A stretch of DNA of 5,957 bases from an uncultured Thermoplasmata archaeon (GTDB lineage Archaea > Thermoplasmatota > Thermoplasmata > Methanomassiliicoccales > Methanomethylophilaceae), in NCBI GenBank assembly GCA_946545675.1, contig CAMNNR010000082.1, positions 1 through 5,957 on the forward strand, read 5' to 3'. This document shows positions 5,842 through 5,957 of this stretch, piece after piece (position 1 is the stretch's first letter; each line of letters starts with the position of its first letter). The notes under the pieces are model-generated. The model was not told the origin of the DNA. It searched no databases and was given only the letters and a program-made list of their open reading frames with translations. The position numbers were made by a program, and so were the translations under genes.

Positions 5842-5957
5842 CTTCCCCAAAATACTGGGGTAGTACCGAAGACACAGACCGATAAGGTTTGGTGGCTTCA
5901 AAATATGGAGAGCCAAGATCCCCGCCGGAGACCATCCGGATAACGTGTACTCTTGTG

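Larger units (their letters stand above)
5588..5957. other. Non-coding region with tandem promoter-like boxes and stem-loops
   Basis: No credible protein gene is seen in these 370 bases. The stretch is A/T-rich at its start (5588-5640) and then holds three promoter-like boxes at about 5626, 5716 and 5832, each followed by sequence with inverted repeats. Two of the structured segments are listed separately. The last part (5866-5957) also has short stems, TGGCT 5893-5897 with AGCCA 5911-5915 and CCGGA 5925-5929 with TCCGG 5935-5939, and may be the start of a third RNA cut by the window edge. Confidence 0.5.

Noticed and set aside
5731..5916. 61-codon minus-strand open frame in the non-coding region
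   Set aside because: It crosses the perfect stems and a TATA-like box, and its translation shows nothing recognisable.
5905..5943. 12-codon plus-strand mini-frame near the window end
   Set aside because: Too short, no convincing ribosome binding site, and it overlaps short inverted repeats; nothing supports translation.
5588..5957. tRNA gene or CRISPR array in the non-coding region
   Set aside because: No GTTC-type T-arm with an acceptor stem pairing was found, and the repeated units are too diverged and irregular in spacing for a CRISPR array.

Overview
The window looks like chromosomal DNA of a methanogenic archaeon of the Methanomassiliicoccales (Methanomethylophilus-like). This is inferred from three things: archaeal-style A/T-rich promoter boxes, a high-GC coding style, and above all an in-frame UAG codon in the middle of an otherwise intact UvrA-family gene. 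Such a codon is expected where UAG is read as pyrrolysine. The other readable genes end in TGA or TAA, never TAG. No pyl gene lies in the window, so the assignment rests on inference.

Region 1 (1-2251) is a two-gene operon on the plus strand. It holds the 3' part of an L-2,4-diaminobutyrate:2-oxoglutarate aminotransferase (dat) and a complete L-2,4-diaminobutyrate decarboxylase (ddc), overlapping by 8 bases. Together they would turn aspartate semialdehyde into 1,3-diaminopropane, a polyamine and also a building block of some siderophores. A perfect 8-bp hairpin followed by a T-run (2265-2291) closes the operon.

Region 2 (2374-4851) is a UvrA-like double ABC ATPase of about 825 codons that lacks the UvrB-binding domain (UvrA2/DrrC class). 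It is interrupted at codon 301 by TAG. The reading frame on both sides is the same, and the family alignment continues without loss of a residue, so the UAG replaces exactly one amino acid. This is the most interesting feature of the window.

Region 3 (4884-5587) holds a terminator-like hairpin, an inverted repeat that could be an operator, and a decayed FecE/BtuD-type metal-chelate ABC transporter ATPase. That gene has lost everything up to and including Walker A, and a one-base deletion shifts the frame near its C-terminus.

Region 4 (5588-5957) carries no credible protein gene. It contains three spaced TATA-like boxes, each starting GGT and followed at a similar distance by a GGGGT or GGGGTGT block. 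The first two are followed by two-stem structures with an internal loop that share a TCGATTC segment at identical spacing. The second ends in an ACA next to its basal stem, which resembles archaeal H/ACA guide RNAs. These are candidate tandem small-RNA genes, seen only by eye.
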